Shown here piece by piece: positions 22,443-25,664 of a stretch of 25,664 nucleotides of DNA (positions are counted from its first letter, which is position 1; each line of letters starts with the position of its first letter). The stretch spans positions 1 through 25,664 of the forward strand of contig CABUUE010000002.1 in the NCBI GenBank assembly GCA_902494685.1. The letters are read 5' to 3'. This DNA comes from an uncultured Collinsella sp. GTDB taxonomy: Bacteria > Actinomycetota > Coriobacteriia > Coriobacteriales > Coriobacteriaceae. A program made the translations under genes and the position numbers. The notes beneath the pieces are model-generated. The model searched no databases and was not told the origin of the DNA. It saw only the letters and a program-made list of their open reading frames with translations.

Positions 22443-22815
22443 TTTACTCCCTTTCACCTGCGATTTCGCGATTTACTCCCCGTATTTCAAGACGACAAGG
22501 CACGGGGCGGTATTCGGAGGAACGGGAGTAAAGATTTATCCCGAATGAGTAGACGCGCGATTTTTGTCCCCGAGAACGAAACGAGGCCGTTTCGGGGCCC
22601 GTGAAACTCAAATCGAACTCAACGGGCGTTTTTACGGTCTCCGTACGGCGTTTCCCCAGGTGGTTAATGGGGAGTAAAGAATCTCGCCGCCTCAATGAAA
22701 ACGGGAGTAATCAGGGGAAATGCCGCAGTGTACTGCCGTGTGCCGCCATGTAAGCCACCGCGTCATTTACTCCCCATTTACGCTTGAAATGCCTTTGCAT
22801 GCAATGGGGAGTAAA
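22443..22815. repeat. Array of seven GGGAGTAA(A) motifs in both orientations
   Basis: TTTACTCCC(C) occurs at 22443-22451, 22472-22481 and 22766-22775. Its complement (G)GGGAGTAA(A) occurs at 22524-22532, 22669-22678, 22703-22710 and 22806-22815. The last pair widens into a perfect 13-bp inverted repeat (22766-22778 with 22803-22815). A TTGCATGCAA palindrome lies at 22795-22804. Weaker variants are at 22535 and 22561. The motif resembles the guaA end TGGGAGTAG. The stretch has no supported gene. It could be integrase or accessory-protein binding sites of an attachment region, or iterons. Confidence 0.75.
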
Positions 22816-22902
22816 AACTCAGCTTACGCAGGAGCGAGCGGAGCTCACCGCCTAGCCTGGCGTCCTGATTCGGTTGCGTTGATTGCGAAATGCGGGGAGC
22901 CG

Positions 22903-23316
22903 TTACAGCAAGGCTTTCCAGTCCTCGTACTCGTCGGCGTCGATCTCGCCGTTCTCGAGCCGTGCGCGCTTCTCTGCCCACAACTCGATCGCCATCGCGG
23001 CTTTGGGCGCGTGCGGCGCCTTGGGGTTCAGGGAGAGGCCCGAACCGTCGGCTGAGGGAACTATGCCGAAGGAGTCTTCGAGCCGCACGAGCAGCGACAT
23101 GAGGTCGCCTGCGGTCTCGACGCCGTAATCCTTGAGGGCGTTGACGGAAACGCCGAGCGCGGCGGAGATGGACTCGAGCAGCTCGGGCTTGACGGCGCGG
23201 ATGCCGCTCTCGTAGTGGCGCACGGCCCCCTCGGTCAGGCCGACCGCCTCGGCAAGCTGCGCTTGCGTCATGCCGCGCGACTTGCGGTACCGCCTTATGT
23301 TCTCGCCTACGGACAT
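22903..23316 (-). CDS. XRE-family repressor of the integrated element
   Basis: A 137-residue protein. Residues ~5-60 are a lambda-repressor-type HTH (IRRYRKSRGMTQAQLAEAVGLTEGAVRHYESGIRAVKPELLESISAALG). The remaining part is mostly helical and acidic, probably for dimerisation. There is no protease-like LexA domain. The start at 23316 follows AGGAGGAGGGCGC; an earlier in-frame ATG would run through the operator region. It is transcribed away from the excisionase-integrase operon, with three repeated operators between, the layout of a phage or ICE maintenance repressor. It probably represses xis-int and its own gene. Confidence 0.9.
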   Translation of the reverse strand: MSVGENIRRYRKSRGMTQAQLAEAVGLTEGAVRHYESGIRAVKPELLESISAALGVSVNALKDYGVETAGDLMSLLVRLEDSFGIVPSADGSGLSLNPKAPHAPKAAMAIELWAEKRARLENGEIDADEYEDWKALL

Positions 23317-23347
23317 GCGCCCTCCTCCTGGAATTACGTACCCGCAC

Positions 23348-23376
23348 ATCTTACCAGCGTACGCAAATGTACGCAA
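23348..23376 (-). promoter_or_regulatory. Leftward promoter of the XRE repressor gene
   Basis: On the minus strand TTGCGT (23371-23376) and TAAGAT (23348-23353) are separated by exactly 17 bp. Operator O1 (23359-23372) fills the spacer. Confidence 0.55.
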
Positions 23377-23437
23377 TTCTATTGACAGTACAGATATGTA
23401 CGTTTACTCTGAATCTGTAAACCGTACGTATCTGTAC
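23359..23437. promoter_or_regulatory. Three operators of form GTAC-N6-GTAC
   Basis: O1 is GTACGCAAATGTAC at 23359-23372, O2 GTACAGATATGTAC at 23388-23401 and O3 GTACGTATCTGTAC at 23424-23437. Starts are 29 and 36 bp apart. O1 lies within the leftward promoter, O2 within the rightward promoter spacer and O3 in the xis leader. The N6 part shows partial dyad symmetry, as expected for a dimeric repressor with unequal affinities. Confidence 0.75.
23382..23410 (+). promoter_or_regulatory. Rightward promoter of the xis-int operon
   Basis: A perfect TTGACA (23382-23387) is followed after 17 bp by TACTCT (23405-23410), a fair -10. Operator O2 occupies the spacer. Confidence 0.65.
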
Positions 23438-23456
23438 GCTAATGACAGGAGGAGCC

Positions 23457-23660
23457 ATGGACGAGAAGGTGGCAAAGACGCCGAGACCGCACATGCTGGA
23501 TGCGGACGAGGTTGCGGAGCTGCTGAGGATCAAGAAAGGCAGCGCCTACGAGGTGATCAGGAAGATAAACGCCGAGCAGGAGGCGCGCGGGCGCGTGGTT
23601 ATCCGCGGACGCGTTCGAAGTGACGTCTTCGACGCCCTGTACTTCCCGGAGGTGGACTGA
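23457..23660 (+). CDS. Excisionase-like HTH protein
   Basis: A 67-residue basic protein with a MerR/excisionase-type winged HTH: MLDADEVAELLRIKKGSAYEVIRKINAEQEARG, then VVIRGRVRSDVFDALYFPE, which matches the Tn916-type Xis layout (HTH, then a short wing and a C-terminal helix). Such proteins bend attachment DNA and favour excision. The start follows GACAGGAGGAGCC. Its stop is one base before the integrase ATG, so the two are translationally coupled. It is driven by the operator-controlled rightward promoter. Confidence 0.8.
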   Translation: MDEKVAKTPRPHMLDADEVAELLRIKKGSAYEVIRKINAEQEARGRVVIRGRVRSDVFDALYFPEVD

Positions 23661-23661
23661 C

Positions 23662-24732
23662 ATGCCGGTGTACAAGGACGACAGCAACGGCACGTTCTTC
23701 GTGCAGTGCTACTACCGCGACGCCCGCGGCTCGAAGCGCCACAAGACAAAGCGCGGCTTCTCCTCCGAGGTGGAGGCGGCCGTATGGGAAAGCCAGTTCA
23801 AGAGCCTTAACGGCGGGGCCATGGACATGACGTTTTCCGAGTTCGTTGAGGTGTACGCCTCCGAGGTGAAGCCTCGCATACGCGAGCATACGTGGATCAC
23901 CAAGGAGTACATCATCAACGACAAGCTCGTGCCGTTCTTTGGGGATATGCGCATGTGCGATGTGAGGCCGATCGACGTTATTAGGTGGCAGAACGAGCTT
24001 ACTGAACACCGGGACGCCGACGGTAAGCCCTGGGCGCCGACGTACCTGCGCACGGTGAACAACCAACTCAACGCCATCTTCAACCACGCCGAGCGCTACT
24101 ACGGGCTCACCGACAACCCGGTGCGAAGGGTCGACAAGATGGGCTCGAAGAAGGGCGGCGAGATGCAGTTCTGGACCAAGGACGAGTACCTGAGGTTCAG
24201 CGAGGCCGTCATGGACAAGCCGCTCTCGTTCCACGCCTTCGAGCTGCTCTACTGGACGGGCATCCGCTGCGGCGAGCTTCTGGCGCTCACTCCGTCCGAC
24301 TTCATGCTGGAGAGTTCGCGTCTGCGCATCAACAAGTCGTACCAAAGCCTCCACGGCGTAGACACCGTGACCGATCCCAAGACGCCCAAGTCGGTGCGCA
24401 CGATCGTCATGCCCGCCTTCCTGCGCGACGAGATGGCGGACTTCATCGAGCTACGAGACGACGTCGCCCCCGACGAGCGCCTGTTCGCCGTGACCAAGCA
24501 CTTCCTGGCCCACGAGATGGAGCGCGGGTGCAAGGCGTCGGGCGTGAAGCGCATCCGCATACACGACATACGCCACAGCCACGTGAGCCTGCTGATCGAG
24601 ATGGGCTTCTCCGCGCTGGCCATCGCCGAGCGCATGGGCCACGAGGCGGTGGACATCACCTACCGATACGCGCACCTGTTCCCCACGAAGCAGGACGAGA
24701 TGGCCGCCGCCCTTGACGGGGCGAGGGGATAA
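23662..24732 (+). CDS. Tyrosine-type site-specific integrase
   Basis: A 356-residue recombinase. Residues ~1-50 form an AP2-like arm-binding domain (GTFFVQCYYRDARGSKRHKTKRGF). Residues ~57-150 form the SAM-like core-binding domain. The catalytic domain has R202 (TGIRCGELLAL), K243 (DPKTPKSVRT), H301 and R304 (HDIRHSH), H327 (ERMGHEAV) and nucleophile Y336 (YRYAHLFP). All residues needed for activity are present. The start follows GGAGGTGGACTGAC. It should integrate and, with the upstream Xis-like protein, excise the element; the guaA 3' end is the likely target. AGG arginine codons, rare in the housekeeping genes of this window, are used here, in line with transfer. Confidence 0.94.
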   Translation: MPVYKDDSNGTFFVQCYYRDARGSKRHKTKRGFSSEVEAAVWESQFKSLNGGAMDMTFSEFVEVYASEVKPRIREHTWITKEYIINDKLVPFFGDMRMCDVRPIDVIRWQNELTEHRDADGKPWAPTYLRTVNNQLNAIFNHAERYYGLTDNPVRRVDKMGSKKGGEMQFWTKDEYLRFSEAVMDKPLSFHAFELLYWTGIRCGELLALTPSDFMLESSRLRINKSYQSLHGVDTVTDPKTPKSVRTIVMPAFLRDEMADFIELRDDVAPDERLFAVTKHFLAHEMERGCKASGVKRIRIHDIRHSHVSLLIEMGFSALAIAERMGHEAVDITYRYAHLFPTKQDEMAAALDGARG

Positions 24733-24737
24733 GAAGG

Positions 24738-25163
24738 ATGCCGTGCGAGAACAGCGCCCGCAAGCGCAGTAAGACGATGGCGTTCCGCTGCACGCCCGAG
24801 GAGCATAAGCTCATATGCGAGATGGCCGCCTGGAGCGGCATGAACAGGCAGGACTACATCATCGCCAAGCTCACCGATACCCAGGTCGAGGTGAGACCCT
24901 CTGTGAGCGTGCAGAAGGCGCTGAAGGACTCGATGGCGGAGTTGGCCAAGGAAGTACGGCTGGCGGCCTCCTACAGCGAGCTGAGCGAGTCTCTGCAGCA
25001 GAGAGTCGAGCACGTGATGAGGTTCTTCCTGGCGCTCGGCGAGCCTATTGACTCGCGAGTGGACGACGCGTCTCAGGAAGAATCGTTCCCGGCGATGGCG
25101 ACTGAGGTCGAAACTAACGACAACGCCGACAATGCAAGTATCTTTGGAATGGGTCGCGGCTAA
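24738..25163 (+). CDS. MobC-like relaxosome accessory protein (putative)
   Basis: A 141-residue protein with a basic N-terminus and a ribbon-helix-helix-like segment (KTMAFRCTPEEHKLICEMAAWSGMNRQDYIIAKLTD, ~12-47), then a long helical region and an acidic, disordered tail. This layout is found in small mobilisation proteins that help a relaxase at oriT, and in antitoxin-like repressors. No relaxase is seen before the window edge. It starts 5 bp after the integrase stop, so it belongs to the xis-int operon; AGGGG lies about 9 bases before the ATG. The mobilisation role is inference from fold and context. Confidence 0.65.
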   Translation: MPCENSARKRSKTMAFRCTPEEHKLICEMAAWSGMNRQDYIIAKLTDTQVEVRPSVSVQKALKDSMAELAKEVRLAASYSELSESLQQRVEHVMRFFLALGEPIDSRVDDASQEESFPAMATEVETNDNADNASIFGMGRG

Positions 25164-25246
25164 CGCTCATCTAAGCGCCGACCAGGAACTGCGATTCTTT
25201 AGGGTGTTGCCCGCAAAGCAAATAGTTAATCTTCCGCGAAAGGAAG

Positions 25247-25498
25247 CTAAACGGTCCGTTCCTCGACATAGAGGATCTCGTTTTGCGCCTCCAGGATTCG
25301 CGCGGCGTCGCCGATGCGCTCGGCGCACCTCTCGCTTATCGACCTCAGGGCCAGGACCCCCTCGACGTCGAGCAGGTCCAGCTGGTCGGCGTGCGCCAGG
25401 GACTCGAGCAGCTGGTCCAGGCCCCTCGCCAGCCTTCCTGCATCCGCCACCGCGTCAAGCAGCTCACGACGCTCGTCCTTCTCGTTGATATCCATCAT
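25247..25498 (-). CDS. Small acidic helical protein, unknown function
   Basis: An 83-residue protein: MMDINEKDERRELLDAVADA, then a mostly helical chain rich in Leu, Ala, Glu and Asp (LLDVEGVLALRSISERCAERIGDAARILEAQNEIL). The start at 25498 follows AAGGAGGACAGCC; the frame stays open far upstream but without a better start. It is convergent with the integrase operon across 83 bp. It may be an accessory gene of the element. No family was recognised. Confidence 0.6.
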   Translation of the reverse strand: MMDINEKDERRELLDAVADAGRLARGLDQLLESLAHADQLDLLDVEGVLALRSISERCAERIGDAARILEAQNEILYVEERTV

Positions 25499-25664
25499 TG
25501 GCTGTCCTCCTTCTTCCGACGGACGTGTTGCGCAGCACCGTAGCCGTTCCGCATGGAGAACCATCTCGCCACCGCGATCCCGCGCGCATATCGGCCGCAA
25601 GCGGCACGGGAAAGCCGTCCGTCCCGATTCATGCTGCGGCACTGCAACCTGAGGTCACGCCGCC
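25499..25664. other. Window end, no supported gene
   Basis: This stretch is the upstream region of the small minus-strand gene and continues beyond the window. A frame open on the minus strand lacks a ribosome site. Nothing else was recognised. Confidence 0.4.

Noticed and set aside
22443..22815. Degenerate CRISPR array
   Set aside because: The repeats are only 8-10 bp, occur in both orientations and have irregular spacing (29 to 145 bp); no cas genes are nearby.
22286..25664. Insertion sequence or transposase
   Set aside because: The only recombinase is a phage/ICE-type tyrosine integrase; no DDE transposase or IS ends were seen.

Overview
The window looks like a gut coriobacterium, most likely Collinsella or a close relative. 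This rests on inference, not on a database match. The DNA is GC-rich. The gene set includes a type III glutamine synthetase, a lipid II amidating enzyme of the MurT/GatD type, an alpha-glucoside PTS with a GH4 6-phospho-alpha-glucosidase, and many intergenic palindromes.

Layout. Positions 1-2041 hold the 3' part of a type III glutamine synthetase gene with its terminator, a 215-bp segment bounded by inverted repeats, a tRNA-like scrap, tRNA-Glu(UUC) on the minus strand, and two hairpin units of identical geometry. Positions 2042-6384 form a minus-strand operon: two related helical-repeat proteins of unknown function, then a MurT-GatD enzyme encoded as one 725-residue fusion. Positions 6885-9946 carry an iron-type alcohol dehydrogenase, glycerol dehydrogenase and a second glycerol dehydrogenase that has lost its metal-binding core. 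A double dicluster ferredoxin follows at 10098-11351.

Positions 11482-16792 are a sugar module. A TreR-like GntR repressor and a zinc alcohol dehydrogenase lie on the minus strand. Divergent from them are a PTS IIC-IIB permease and a 6-phospho-alpha-glucosidase. The 357-bp gap between the two arms holds three TTGTCTAGA-type sites that fit an operator for the GntR protein. The permease would import and phosphorylate an alpha-glucoside, the GH4 enzyme would split the phosphorylated sugar, and the repressor would sense a phosphosugar. No EIIA is encoded here.

Positions 16920-22285 are mostly housekeeping: ychF, a DUF1648-like membrane protein, a divergent pair (hypothetical gene and small XRE regulator) around a perfect 24-bp palindrome, cytoplasmic L-asparaginase and guaA.

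From the 3' end of guaA to the window end the DNA looks like the start of an integrated mobile element. A second partial copy of the guaA 3' end lies 106 bp downstream of the first. Next come seven copies of a GGGAGTAA(A) motif in both orientations. Then follows a phage-like control region: an XRE repressor reading left, three GTAC-N6-GTAC operators over two divergent promoters, and a rightward operon of an excisionase-like HTH protein, a tyrosine integrase and a relaxosome-accessory-like protein. The element runs past the window edge, so its cargo is not visible. No complete new defence or mobile system can be shown within these bases. The strongest leads are the guaA attachment region with its repeat array, the compact lysogeny-type switch, the MurT-GatD fusion with its helical-repeat partners, and the XRE/palindrome pair.
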